Assembly: GCA_037131955.1 (NCBI GenBank)
Contig: JBAXQC010000002.1
Location: 1-64,000, forward strand
DNA from: CAIMMJ01 sp037131955
GTDB lineage: Bacteria > Bacteroidota > Bacteroidia > UBA4408
DNA: 64,000 nt
Reading direction: 5' to 3'
A program made the translations under genes and the position numbers. The notes beneath the pieces were generated by a model that worked only from the letters and a program-made list of their open reading frames with translations, did not search any database and was not told the DNA's origin. This document shows positions 8,635 to 17,680 of the stretch, piece after piece (position 1 is the stretch's first letter; the number at the start of each line of letters is the position of its first letter).

Positions 8635-9402
8635 TTATTTACTTTTTGATTGTTGCCAAAAAACTTCCATTTCTTCTAAAGTCATATCACTTAGTTGTTT
8701 ATTAATTTTATTGGCTTCTTGCTCTATGTATTGAAATCTTTTTATGAATTTTTTATTTGTTTTTTCTAAACTATCATCCGGATTTACACCAATGAATCTA
8801 GCATAATTAATGATGGAAAAAATTACATCACCAAGTTCTTCCTCTATTTTTTCTTTGTTGTTGTTTTCTACTTCTTGCTTAAGCTCATCTAATTCCTCTA
8901 AAACTTTTTCCCAAACTTGTTCTTTGCTGTCCCAATCAAATCCGGCAGATCTTGCCTTGTCCTGAATTCTTATTGCTTTTAATAGCGATGGAAGTGATTT
9001 TGGTACACCACCTAAAACAGATTTATTTCCTTCTTTCAATTTTAATTTTTCCCAATTTTCCTTCACTTCTTCTTCACTGCTAACAACCGTATCGCCGTAA
9101 ATGTGGGGGTGCCTAAAAATTAATTTTTCGCAAAGTGAATTTATAACATCTGAAATTTTAAATGCTTTTTTTTCTTCTCCAATTTTAGAGTAGAAAACAA
9201 TGTGCAACAAAATATCTCCAAGCTCCTTTTTTATCTCGATTAAATCGCCATCAATAATTGAATCTGAAAGTTCAAATGTTTCCTCAATGGTTAAATGCCT
9301 TAGAGTTTCCATGGTTTGTTTTTTATCCCAAGGACATTTTTCTCTTAACTCATCCATTATCTTTAATAATCTTTCAAATTCAATTAAGGCTTCAGAATAC
9401 AT
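8635..9402 (-). CDS. mazG: nucleoside triphosphate pyrophosphohydrolase MazG
   Basis: MazG hydrolyses (d)NTPs to the monophosphates and pyrophosphate, a house-cleaning role. The 255-residue protein has the two tandem MazG domains of the full-length E. coli-type enzyme: the first around residues 10-115 (CPWDKKQT, EETFEL, ELGDILLHIVF) and the second around 140-245 (EELDEL, EELGDVIFSIINYAR). The metal-binding E-E-x-x-E and E-x-x-D motifs are present in both. Its own promoter lies at 9423-9430; rho follows 114 nt downstream on the same strand. Confidence 0.95.
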   Translation of the reverse strand: MYSEALIEFERLLKIMDELREKCPWDKKQTMETLRHLTIEETFELSDSIIDGDLIEIKKELGDILLHIVFYSKIGEEKKAFKISDVINSLCEKLIFRHPHIYGDTVVSSEEEVKENWEKLKLKEGNKSVLGGVPKSLPSLLKAIRIQDKARSAGFDWDSKEQVWEKVLEELDELKQEVENNNKEKIEEELGDVIFSIINYARFIGVNPDDSLEKTNKKFIKRFQYIEQEANKINKQLSDMTLEEMEVFWQQSKSK

Positions 9403-9422
9403 TTTATATTTTTTTGGAGTTC

Positions 9423-9430
9423 CAAAATTA
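9423..9430 (-). promoter_or_regulatory. -7 promoter element TAATTTTG
   Basis: It is a perfect TAnnTTTG on the minus strand, 20 nt upstream of the mazG ATG. Confidence 0.5.
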
Positions 9431-9507
9431 TCAATTGATGCTGAGCTTTGTTTATTTTTTTAGATTTATTTTTTAATCTTTACCAACACAAGTTCAATTT
9501 AATTTTT

Positions 9508-10944
9508 ATGAGAATAAAATATATATTTTTAGTAGTCTTTTCTGCTTGTTATTTTTCTGGTTTTGCTCAATCAAAAATCGAGGATTCTTTAATGTTCAGA
9601 AAACTATATGAAGAAGCAATGTTAAAAGGAAAATCGTATGAGAATCTTGAAATATTGTGCAATACTATTGGAAACAGATTAACAGGTTCTCCTCAGGCCG
9701 AAAGGGCAGTTGAGCTTGCAAAAAAAATGTTTTTGGAAGCAAAGGCCGATTCTGTTTTTTTACAACCGGTTAAAGTTCCTCATTGGGTGAGAGGAAAAAA
9801 AGAAACGGCAAAAATTATTCTTCCCAAAGCAGACATAAAAGTTCCTGATAATGCTGGAAAATTTTATCAAGCTAAACGTACAGAATTTTCTACAGAAATT
9901 CTTGCACTTGGAGGTTCCATCGCAACTCCTGAGGAAGGTTTGAGGGGAGGCGTAATAGAGATAAAAAATTTAAAAGATTGGGATAAAATAAAAAAGCAAC
10001 AAGTAGAGGGTAAGATTGTTTTTTTTAATCAGCCTATGGATCCTAAAACAATAAATACGTTTGATGCTTATGGGCCTGCTGTTAAGCAAAGAAGTATGGG
10101 GGCTATAATGGCAGCCAGGCTTGGTGCAATTGGTGTTATTGTTAGATCGGTAACTCTTGCAAACGATTACAATCCGCATACAGGTGCCATGAGATATAAC
10201 GATTCTATTCCAAAAATTCCTGCTTGTGCAATAAGTACAAAAGGAGCAGATTTGCTTAGTAAATTATTGGTGGAAGAGCCAGCATTGGAGTTTGAGTATT
10301 TTATGTCTTGCAAAACTTTACCTGATGTTATGTCTAATAACGTTGTGGCAGAATTAAAAAGCAAGTTTAATTCTGAAGCAAAAACAGAATACATTGTAAC
10401 GGGAGGCCATTTAGATTCATGGGATGTAGGACAAGGTGCACATGATGATGGCGCTGGATGCATGCAAACAATTGAAGCATTAAGAATATTAAAAGCAGTT
10501 GGATATGTTCCAAAACGAACTTTACGATTTGTAATGTTTATGAATGAAGAAAACGGTTTAAGGGGTGGCGAAGAGTATGCAAAATTAGCAAAGAAAAATA
10601 ATGAAAATCATATCGCCGGAATAGAAACTGATGCTGGTGGATTTGCTCCTGATGGATTTTCTTTTGAAGCAACCGAAAAACAAAAAGAGAAACTTAAATC
10701 GTTTTGGAATTACTTTGTTCCTTATGGTCTGCATGATTTTGATAGAGAAGGAGGCGGAGCAGATATTAGTCCCTTAAAAGCTCAAGGAACCGCTGTGTTT
10801 GAAATGATGCCTGAAAGTCAAAGGTATTTTGACTATCACCATTGCGAACTGGATACGTTTGATAAAGTAAATAAAAGAGAATTAGAACAAGGAGCTTTTG
10901 CTTTGGCTGCCTTAATTTATTTGATGAGTGAATACGGATTATAG
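9508..10944 (+). CDS. secreted M28-family metallopeptidase
   Basis: From the ATG at 9508 the protein has 478 residues and a clear signal peptide (MRIKYIFLVV to GFAQ), so I reject the longer frame start at 9448. Zinc ligands and catalytic residues of M28 aminopeptidases are visible near residues 299-365: GGHLDSWD, AHDDGAG and MNEENG, followed by ETDAGG and a late YHHCELDTFD. The layout resembles plasma glutamate carboxypeptidase-like enzymes, with a PA-like insert around 130-270. It probably trims peptides in the periplasm or outside the cell. It converges with the RmlD-like gene. Confidence 0.9.
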   Translation: MRIKYIFLVVFSACYFSGFAQSKIEDSLMFRKLYEEAMLKGKSYENLEILCNTIGNRLTGSPQAERAVELAKKMFLEAKADSVFLQPVKVPHWVRGKKETAKIILPKADIKVPDNAGKFYQAKRTEFSTEILALGGSIATPEEGLRGGVIEIKNLKDWDKIKKQQVEGKIVFFNQPMDPKTINTFDAYGPAVKQRSMGAIMAARLGAIGVIVRSVTLANDYNPHTGAMRYNDSIPKIPACAISTKGADLLSKLLVEEPALEFEYFMSCKTLPDVMSNNVVAELKSKFNSEAKTEYIVTGGHLDSWDVGQGAHDDGAGCMQTIEALRILKAVGYVPKRTLRFVMFMNEENGLRGGEEYAKLAKKNNENHIAGIETDAGGFAPDGFSFEATEKQKEKLKSFWNYFVPYGLHDFDREGGGADISPLKAQGTAVFEMMPESQRYFDYHHCELDTFDKVNKRELEQGAFALAALIYLMSEYGL

Positions 10945-10966
10945 AAAATTAATTTCTCAATAAATT

Positions 10967-11896
10967 TCAAGGATTTTGCTTTTTGAATTCTAGAAATTGG
11001 TTGTAAACTATTTTAATTCCTTCTTCAAAACTACGCGGATTATATCCTAATTCCTTAATTGCTTTGTCTATTATAAATCCAGTTTTTGGAGGCCGCTTGG
11101 CTGCCTGATTTAATGTTTCGGATTTTACAACTTCGATAGTATCTGTAGACAAGTGAAAATATCCTGCAACTCTACAAACTAATTCTAAAATACTCATGGT
11201 ATCTTTTCCAGAAACATTGTAGATTCCTGTAGCTTTTTTCTTGGCGGCTAAAATGCATCCTAGAGCTAAATCTTCAGCCAGAGTAGGAGAGCGAAACTGA
11301 TCGTCCACCACTTTTATATGTTGCTTTTTAGAAAGTGCTTCTCTTGCCCACAAAACAATATTGCTTCTGCTCATATTGTCTGTTATGCCATATACAATTA
11401 TGGTGCGTAAAATGGCCCAATCAATAGTGCTATTTCTTACAATTAGTTCGGCATCGTATTTTGATTGTCCGTAATAGCTAATTGGATTTGCTTCATCCTC
11501 TTCTGTGTAAGGCCCATTTTTTCCGTCAAAAATAAAATCGGTAGAAAGATGAATAAAGTGAATTCTCTTCGCTTTGAAATGTTCAATTGCTTCAACAAAA
11601 AATCTAACAGATGCTACATTTAATAGCCTGCACATTTCTTTTTCTGTTTCGCAAGCATCCACATTTGTCATTGCTGCAGTATGGATAATTGTATCGGGTG
11701 CAAATTTTTCAATTGCTTCTTTTACGTTTTCTTTATTGCTTATATCCAGTGAAAAATAGGAGTATCCATTTTTTTCTATTAGTCTATTTTCTCCTTTTGC
11801 AGTTGCAATTAAATCAACGTCTTTGTCTTCTCGTAAAGCATAAACAAGTTTCTGCCCCAATAAACCGTTGCTTCCTGTAACCAATATTTTTTGCAT
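10967..11896 (-). CDS. RmlD-like SDR, dTDP-4-dehydrorhamnose reductase family
   Basis: The 309 residues form an extended SDR with the nucleotide-binding GSNGLLGQ motif at 8-15, LSTDFIFDG near 117-125 and the catalytic YxxxK as Y142-GQS-K146. The family reduces dTDP-4-keto sugars, for example to dTDP-L-rhamnose, but no rmlABC genes are adjacent, so the substrate is uncertain. It is the last gene of a tight operon: only 3 nt separate it from the S46 peptidase upstream. Confidence 0.85.
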   Translation of the reverse strand: MQKILVTGSNGLLGQKLVYALREDKDVDLIATAKGENRLIEKNGYSYFSLDISNKENVKEAIEKFAPDTIIHTAAMTNVDACETEKEMCRLLNVASVRFFVEAIEHFKAKRIHFIHLSTDFIFDGKNGPYTEEDEANPISYYGQSKYDAELIVRNSTIDWAILRTIIVYGITDNMSRSNIVLWAREALSKKQHIKVVDDQFRSPTLAEDLALGCILAAKKKATGIYNVSGKDTMSILELVCRVAGYFHLSTDTIEVVKSETLNQAAKRPPKTGFIIDKAIKELGYNPRSFEEGIKIVYNQFLEFKKQNP

Positions 11897-11899
11897 ATC

Positions 11900-14053
11900 T
11901 TATTCTATTAATCTTAATTCGCTCATAATATTTTGTGCATTTGCAAACTTCTCAATAATAAAAAGTACATATCTTATATCGCAACAAATAGTTCTTTTTA
12001 ATTGTGGGTCATATACTAAATCTCCTGTCATTGCTTCCCAATTTCCATCGTAGGCCAAACCAATTAATTCTCCTTTAGAGTTTAATACTGGACTGCCAGA
12101 GTTCCCTCCTGTTATGTCGTTATCGGTTAAAAATGCAACAGGTAATTTGCCATCTTTTCCGTATCTACCAAATTCTTTCTTTTGTAATAAAGAAACTAAT
12201 CTTGGCGGCAAATCAAACTCTGGGTCCCCTGGTTTGAATTTTTCTAAAATCCCTTGGCCCGTTGTTTTCCAGTCGTAATGTATGGCATCTTTTCCATCGT
12301 AATCTCTTATTGTTCCATAAGAAAGTCTCATCGTTGAGTTTGCATCGGGATAGTATTTTTTATCTGCAAAACAGTCTTGAATGCTTTGTAGGTATAGAAG
12401 TTTGTTAGATTCATTTACTGCATTGTATTTTTTTTGATATGGCGTTAGTGTTTCTTTAAAATAATCGTTTAAATTTTTGCTGTATGTAAACATTAAATCT
12501 TTTTCAAAATCTTTTGGTTTTGCTTTTTTGATAAATTCTATCACTTTTTCCTCGGAAGTAAAATTGCTTGAATTAAAGATTTCACCAGCAAATAATTTGC
12601 TCTTTTCTTTGTTATTTTCGCCTTTTTTTGAAAGAATTTCTTTGATGTTTGGAGGTAGTTGTTTCTCAGGAATGTCTGTTATGTATATATCCAGCAAATT
12701 AGAAAAGCAAAAATTATCAGTTGTTTTGTTGTAATTTTTAAAGAAATCAGGAGCTTTTTCTATTAGCTTATTTTTAAGTGAATCTAATTTATTTTGATTG
12801 GAGTTGCTTTTTGAAAGCTCTTCGTAATAGGGCAAGAAAGTTTGAGAGTAATTTACAAGTTCTGAGGATTTTCCTGCTAAGTTTAAATATTGAATTTGGT
12901 AATTTATTTCTTCGTACTCTTTAACAGCTTTTTGAATTTCTGTAAGAACATAACCGTATTTTAATTTTCTTTTTTCATCCGAAAAAACCCAAGTTGTATA
13001 TATTTCTTCAAGAGCAGATTTATTAGAAATTACATTTAGCTTTTTTAGTCCTTCATTTTGCCCAACAGCATATTTCCAACCATTGGAGCGTGAATTGTAT
13101 TTTGAGGCATATTGAATTTTTACTTTTTCATCGTTGTTCATTTGTGATTTCCAGCTCTCCAAGATTTTTCCATTTAATTTAATTTTTGCTGGATTTTCTT
13201 TTTCCATTATCATTTTTATTTGGTCGGAGGTGGCATATCTATTTGTTCTGCCAGGGAAACCCATTATCATGGTAAAATCATTTTCTTGAACACCCTTTAA
13301 ATTTATAGGTAAGAATTTTTTTGCTTTGTAGGGCGTATTGTTTGTTGAATATTCTGCGGCATCGCCTCCTGGTGCAGTATAAATTCTTAGTAATGCAAAG
13401 TCTCCTGTATGTCTTGGCCACATCCAGTTATCAGTATCACCGCCAAATTTTCCTATGGACGAAGGAGGTGCTCCAACCAATCTAATGTCTTTGTAAACAA
13501 TTGTAATAAAAAGATAATAAGCATTGCCACCAAACATTTCTTTTACTGTTGCTTTGTATTTTCCATTTTCTGAAGCAGCAGTTTCTATAGACTTAATGGC
13601 TTCTTCAATTTTCTTTTTCCTTTTTTCATAATTCATTGTATCGCTTGTGTTCGTCAATACTTGTAGCGTTACGTCATCAATTCTTTGAAGTACAGAAGCA
13701 GTCATGTTTTTTATTGGTAGCTCAGCCGGAAATGAGTTGGCCCAAAACCCTTTTTCGATGTAATTTTTTTCTACAGAACTTAACGATTGAATTGCACCAA
13801 ATGCACAGTGGTGGTTGGTAAGCAATAATCCATTAGCAGAGATTAATTCTGAAGTGCAACCACCAATATCTATGATACAATCTTTTAATGAAGACTGATT
13901 TATGCTGTATATTTCATCTGGTGTGAGCTTGCAACCTTTGTTATTTAAATCTGCTTCGTTTAATCTTTTAAGCAATTGTGGAAGCCACATTCCTTCATCA
14001 GCTTTGCTAATTATCGTTACAAAAAGAAAAAAAAATAGTATAATTTGCTTCAT
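11900..14053 (-). CDS. S46 dipeptidyl peptidase, DPP7-like
   Basis: S46 enzymes release dipeptides from oligopeptide N-termini in the periplasm of Bacteroidota that feed on protein. The 717-residue protein has a signal peptide (1-18), the catalytic His in TNHHCAFG (near 82), Asp in the GDTDNWMWPRHTGDF region, and the Ser in GGNSGSPV (near 650). Eighteen residues after that Ser is Gly in AYDGNWEAM; DPP7 has Gly and DPP11 has Arg at this S1 position, so cleavage after hydrophobic rather than acidic residues is predicted. It sits 9 nt after the dNK gene. Confidence 0.95.
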   Translation of the reverse strand: MKQIILFFFLFVTIISKADEGMWLPQLLKRLNEADLNNKGCKLTPDEIYSINQSSLKDCIIDIGGCTSELISANGLLLTNHHCAFGAIQSLSSVEKNYIEKGFWANSFPAELPIKNMTASVLQRIDDVTLQVLTNTSDTMNYEKRKKKIEEAIKSIETAASENGKYKATVKEMFGGNAYYLFITIVYKDIRLVGAPPSSIGKFGGDTDNWMWPRHTGDFALLRIYTAPGGDAAEYSTNNTPYKAKKFLPINLKGVQENDFTMIMGFPGRTNRYATSDQIKMIMEKENPAKIKLNGKILESWKSQMNNDEKVKIQYASKYNSRSNGWKYAVGQNEGLKKLNVISNKSALEEIYTTWVFSDEKRKLKYGYVLTEIQKAVKEYEEINYQIQYLNLAGKSSELVNYSQTFLPYYEELSKSNSNQNKLDSLKNKLIEKAPDFFKNYNKTTDNFCFSNLLDIYITDIPEKQLPPNIKEILSKKGENNKEKSKLFAGEIFNSSNFTSEEKVIEFIKKAKPKDFEKDLMFTYSKNLNDYFKETLTPYQKKYNAVNESNKLLYLQSIQDCFADKKYYPDANSTMRLSYGTIRDYDGKDAIHYDWKTTGQGILEKFKPGDPEFDLPPRLVSLLQKKEFGRYGKDGKLPVAFLTDNDITGGNSGSPVLNSKGELIGLAYDGNWEAMTGDLVYDPQLKRTICCDIRYVLFIIEKFANAQNIMSELRLIE

Positions 14054-14062
14054 GGTATTAAA

Positions 14063-14677
14063 TTAAAATAGACCGTTAATTTCTGCATCAATTTTATTGA
14101 TAATAATTCCAAAATCTTCTGGTTTTTCTGCAAATTTATTGGCATCTACATCAATAATTAAAAGTTTGCCATGGTCGTAGGTAGATATCCAGGCTTCGTA
14201 ACGTTCGTTAAGCCTTTTTAAATAATCAATTCTTATGGCATTTTCGTAGTCTCTTCCTCTTTTGGCAATTTGACCCACAAGAGTTGATACGGAGGCTCTA
14301 AGATAGATCAACAAATCTGGAGGTTGAATAAATTTGTCCATTAAAGTGAACAATGAAAAATAATTTTCAAAATCACGAGTTGTCATCAAGCCCATTGCAT
14401 GAAGATTTGGGGCAAAAATAAATGCATCTTCATAAATTGTTCTGTCTTGAATTACTTTTTCTCCACTTTTTCTGATGTCGATAATTTGAGAAAAACGACT
14501 ATTTAAAAAATAGATCTGAAGGTTAAAAGACCATCTTTGCATGTCTTCATAAAAATCATTTAAAAAAGGATTATCGTCAGCATCTTCAAAATGTGCTTTC
14601 CAATTGTAATGTTTAGCTAACATTGATGTAAGGGTAGTTTTTCCAGACCCAATATTTCCAGCAATTGCAATGTGCAT
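14063..14677 (-). CDS. deoxynucleoside kinase
   Basis: The 204 residues match the dNK/thymidine kinase 2 fold: P-loop GNIGSGKT at 7-14, the substrate-binding FEDADDNPFL, and the QDRTIYEDAFIF motif containing the conserved Asp-Arg pair. It phosphorylates deoxynucleosides in the salvage pathway; base specificity cannot be told. It is the first gene of an operon with the S46 peptidase and the RmlD-like reductase. No good -7 element is seen upstream. Confidence 0.93.
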   Translation of the reverse strand: MHIAIAGNIGSGKTTLTSMLAKHYNWKAHFEDADDNPFLNDFYEDMQRWSFNLQIYFLNSRFSQIIDIRKSGEKVIQDRTIYEDAFIFAPNLHAMGLMTTRDFENYFSLFTLMDKFIQPPDLLIYLRASVSTLVGQIAKRGRDYENAIRIDYLKRLNERYEAWISTYDHGKLLIIDVDANKFAEKPEDFGIIINKIDAEINGLF

Positions 14678-14699
14678 AATAGGTGTTTAAAGTTTAAAA

Positions 14700-14725
14700 T
14701 TTGATGGGTAAAAATAACCCAAATT
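14700..14725 (-). terminator. weak terminator-like hairpin
   Basis: On the minus strand AAATTTGGGT and ACCC-AT-CAAATTT can pair around a 7-nt loop with a 2-nt bulge, followed by a short T stretch. It lies about 70 nt after the last gene of the GH3 operon and just before the dNK gene. The stem has only four G/C pairs in its core, so this is tentative. Confidence 0.3.
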
Positions 14726-14792
14726 TTTATTTAAAAAACTTTATTTTATTCACAATGTTAAGCACTAACTATCAAGCTTTTAATATAATTTA

Positions 14793-15587
14793 TTAAAGTA
14801 GATCGTAAACGCAGATTTTTGTGCCATCACTTATAATTAGCTGGTTGTAGAAAAAGGAAACACTTTTTATTTTAAATTCAGAAAAATCAATTTCTTGCTG
14901 TAGAAGAGATTTTTCATCCAAAATATATATTTTATTAGAACTCCAAGTAAGAATTTTACTTTCTTTTATTTGAATTTTTTGATTTTCCTTTAGTTTAATC
15001 GTTTTTAGGTAGGTTCCAAATATATCAAATTGAAATAAACAGGAATCTTGATTGAGCAGGTAAACCTTATTGTTTGCCTCTTTGATGTCTTTGAGTTTAA
15101 TTGGATTAGAAATCAATTGATTTAAGTTCCCGGATTGTGAAATTATTTCGTTGCTGTTAGAAAATCTTTGCAATTGAATTTTATCGGTATCAAAAATCCA
15201 AAATCCATTATCAAACGCCCTGCAAACGCCTCCTGCTCTTGGAACACCTATATTTTCTAGAGCAATAATCTCTCCTGAGGGATTTAGCATATTATCTAAA
15301 ATTAACATGGCCGAAAAATCCTTAAAGAACAATATTATTTTTAAAGGATTGCTTACATCCACAGAGGTTATATTGCCGTAGTTTCTTGTTGAAAATCTAC
15401 TAAGAATTTTTCCCTTTGCATCGTGTTTAATAATTTCTTGTTCATCCACAGCATAAATAAAACCTAGAGGATCAGTTTCAATAAAATTATTAATCGATTC
15501 AAATTCTTTTTTTTTTTCCAAGTTTTGACTTATTGCAAATTGTAGTGAAAAAATAAAAGCAGCAAAGGAGAAGAAGTACAATTTCAC
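14793..15587 (-). CDS. exported beta-propeller-like protein, unknown function
   Basis: The 264-residue protein has a signal peptide (1-20, ending ISQ) and then repeated short strands of the kind seen in beta-propellers (FIYAVDEQEIIKHD, GFWIFDTDKIQLQRF, KIYILDEKS). No catalytic motif is recognised. It is the last gene of a three-gene operon, 2 nt after the GH3-like gene, so a role linked to that enzyme or its product is an inference from position only. Confidence 0.75.
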   Translation of the reverse strand: MKLYFFSFAAFIFSLQFAISQNLEKKKEFESINNFIETDPLGFIYAVDEQEIIKHDAKGKILSRFSTRNYGNITSVDVSNPLKIILFFKDFSAMLILDNMLNPSGEIIALENIGVPRAGGVCRAFDNGFWIFDTDKIQLQRFSNSNEIISQSGNLNQLISNPIKLKDIKEANNKVYLLNQDSCLFQFDIFGTYLKTIKLKENQKIQIKESKILTWSSNKIYILDEKSLLQQEIDFSEFKIKSVSFFYNQLIISDGTKICVYDLL

Positions 15588-15589
15588 TT

Positions 15590-17098
15590 TTATTTTTTTT
15601 GATTTAAGGCAATAATTTCATCAATAATTTTTCTGTCATTCATTAATCTTGGTACTTTATACTGTCCTCCTAATCTATTATTATTTTTGAGCCATGTATA
15701 GAAAGTACCGTTTTCTAAAGCAGTAATTTGAGGGAATCCTAGAATCATATTTCCAAATCTTTTTGCTTCGTAATCAGAGTTTAATGCTTTTAACGAATTA
15801 TCTAACACTTCGGAGAAGAAAATTATATTCTCTGGTTCTTTTTCAAATTCAATTAGCCATTGGTGAGCGCCAGAATTATTTTCTGAAAAAAATACCGGAG
15901 CGGCGGTAAATTCTTTTACTGAACAATCGCATTTTTTGCATGCAATATCAATTGCTTTTTCGGCGTTGTCTATCATTAATTCTTCGCCAAAAGCATTAAT
16001 AAAGTTTTTAGTTCTGCCGGTTATTCTAAATAAATATGGATTAGTGGCGGTGAATTTAATGGTGTCTCCAATTTTATACCTCCAAAGACCAGAATTTGTG
16101 TTTATTATAAGTTCGTAGTTTTTACCAATGATAATTTCATCCAATGTAATAGTTGTTAGTGAGGGGTCTTCTACCGCAATAAATTCATAGAATACGCCAT
16201 AGTCCAGCATCAACAATAAATCTTCGGAATCTTTATTCATTTGCAGTCCAAAGAAACCTTCGGAAGCATTGTAAATTTCCCAAAATCTAAAATCAGTTTT
16301 TTTAATTATTTCTTTGTATTGTAATTTGTATGGAAAAAAATTTACACCACCGTGAAAAAAAACTTCAATGTTAGGCCAAACTTCGGAAATGCTAGTGCGT
16401 TTGGTTTTTTCTAGAATTTTTTTTAAAATTAATAATATCCAAGAAGGCACGCCAGCTAGGCTTGTAACATTTTCTGGTATAGTTTCTTCGCAAATTTTTT
16501 CAATTTTTTCTTCCCAATTGTCCATAAGGGCAATATCTAAACTGGGTGTTCTTGCCCATTCTGCCAGCATGGGTAGGTTTTGCAATATTATGGCAGATAA
16601 ATCCCCAAAATAGGTATCATTGTTTGGATAATCTATTTTCCAACTTCCACTTAATGTTAAAGATTTGCCTGAAAATATTTGAGTATTTTCGTAATTCTCG
16701 CAATAAACTGTGAGCATATCTTTTCCACCTCTAAAATGGCAATCGTCTAATGACTCGATAGAGACAGGAATAAATTTACTTTTATCAGAAGTTGTGCCTG
16801 AAGATTTTGCATACCATTTTATTTCTCCGGGCCACAAAACATTTGATTGGCCGTTTCGCATTTTTTGAATGTATGGTTTTAAATCGTTGTAATCATTTAA
16901 CGGAACTCTTTCTTTGAACTGATGGTAATTGGTAATTTCGGAATAGCCAAATTTCTCTCCCCACTGCGTATTTTTTGCAGAGTAAATTAGTTTTTTAAAA
17001 GTTTCTTGTTGAACATCGTGTGGATATTTTAAGAATAAATCAATTTGGTGCATCCTCTTTTTAAAGAACCAAGTTGCAATTGAATTAATAATATCCAT
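15590..17098 (-). CDS. GH3 auxin-responsive-promoter family acyl-adenylating enzyme
   Basis: Plant GH3 proteins adenylate carboxylic acids and join them to amino acids; bacterial members are common in Bacteroidota but little studied. The 502 residues have the family length and the ATP-binding loop SSGTTSDKSKFIP near 100-112, the later YNASEGFFG, and the hinge region GLWRYKIGDTIKFT. The acyl substrate is unknown. It lies 6 nt after the small membrane protein and 2 nt before the propeller-like protein, which makes a conserved-looking trio. Confidence 0.9.
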   Translation of the reverse strand: MDIINSIATWFFKKRMHQIDLFLKYPHDVQQETFKKLIYSAKNTQWGEKFGYSEITNYHQFKERVPLNDYNDLKPYIQKMRNGQSNVLWPGEIKWYAKSSGTTSDKSKFIPVSIESLDDCHFRGGKDMLTVYCENYENTQIFSGKSLTLSGSWKIDYPNNDTYFGDLSAIILQNLPMLAEWARTPSLDIALMDNWEEKIEKICEETIPENVTSLAGVPSWILLILKKILEKTKRTSISEVWPNIEVFFHGGVNFFPYKLQYKEIIKKTDFRFWEIYNASEGFFGLQMNKDSEDLLLMLDYGVFYEFIAVEDPSLTTITLDEIIIGKNYELIINTNSGLWRYKIGDTIKFTATNPYLFRITGRTKNFINAFGEELMIDNAEKAIDIACKKCDCSVKEFTAAPVFFSENNSGAHQWLIEFEKEPENIIFFSEVLDNSLKALNSDYEAKRFGNMILGFPQITALENGTFYTWLKNNNRLGGQYKVPRLMNDRKIIDEIIALNQKK

Positions 17099-17104
17099 AA
17101 AGCA

Positions 17105-17629
17105 TTAATTTATAACACTCCTTGCTTCTTCCTTTAAAATTTGAAGCGCTATTTCTGTGGGTGTTTTTTCTAATCTAGAAATAATTTCAAATATCATGTT
17201 CACCAATTCCATGCTTTCTGCGTTTTCATTTATTCTGGTAGCGGCGATATTAATTGCTTTGGTTGTTTCTTCTTTGGCGGTTTTTATGGCTTCCCAGGTT
17301 TTATTTGAAATATAAATTTGCTGAACTAAATTATGGTCAAACTCTGATCTTATTGTTTTAATAAGTTCCATTTGTAAGTTTCTAGATGTCATCCCACTTC
17401 TTTGAGTTCTAACAACTAAACTTTGCAAAGAAATTCTTTCCAGCAGCAGGGTAAGTCTTTCAAATGCCTGCAATTTAAGCGGAGTAACAATTTTTTGGTT
17501 TCCAATTTTGTATGTTCTTTTTCTTCGTTCTGCTTCAGCTCTTAAAAAACTTTTTAATAAATAATATGCAGTAAAAAATACCAGTGCTGCAGGCACAACA
17601 ATTTGAATGATATCTAAAAAAGTTTCCAT
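17105..17629 (-). CDS. small membrane-anchored helical protein (DUF7935-like)
   Basis: The 174-residue protein has one N-terminal membrane segment (about 8-27), then a basic stretch (ERRKRTYKIGNQK) and a long helical cytosolic part (LQAFERLTLLLERI, ISNKTWEAIKTAKEET). It resembles a Bacteroidota family of unknown function usually found beside GH3-like genes. It is the first gene of the operon and probably cotranscribed with GH3. Confidence 0.75.
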   Translation of the reverse strand: METFLDIIQIVVPAALVFFTAYYLLKSFLRAEAERRKRTYKIGNQKIVTPLKLQAFERLTLLLERISLQSLVVRTQRSGMTSRNLQMELIKTIRSEFDHNLVQQIYISNKTWEAIKTAKEETTKAINIAATRINENAESMELVNMIFEIISRLEKTPTEIALQILKEEARSVIN

Positions 17630-17680
17630 TAAAATTTTAATTTTTACAAAAATAACAATACAAACTTAATTCTGTAATTT

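Noticed and set aside
9448..9507. N-terminal extension of the M28 peptidase frame
   Set aside because: The signal peptide begins at the ATG 9508; the extension is A/T-rich leader and overlaps the mazG promoter region.
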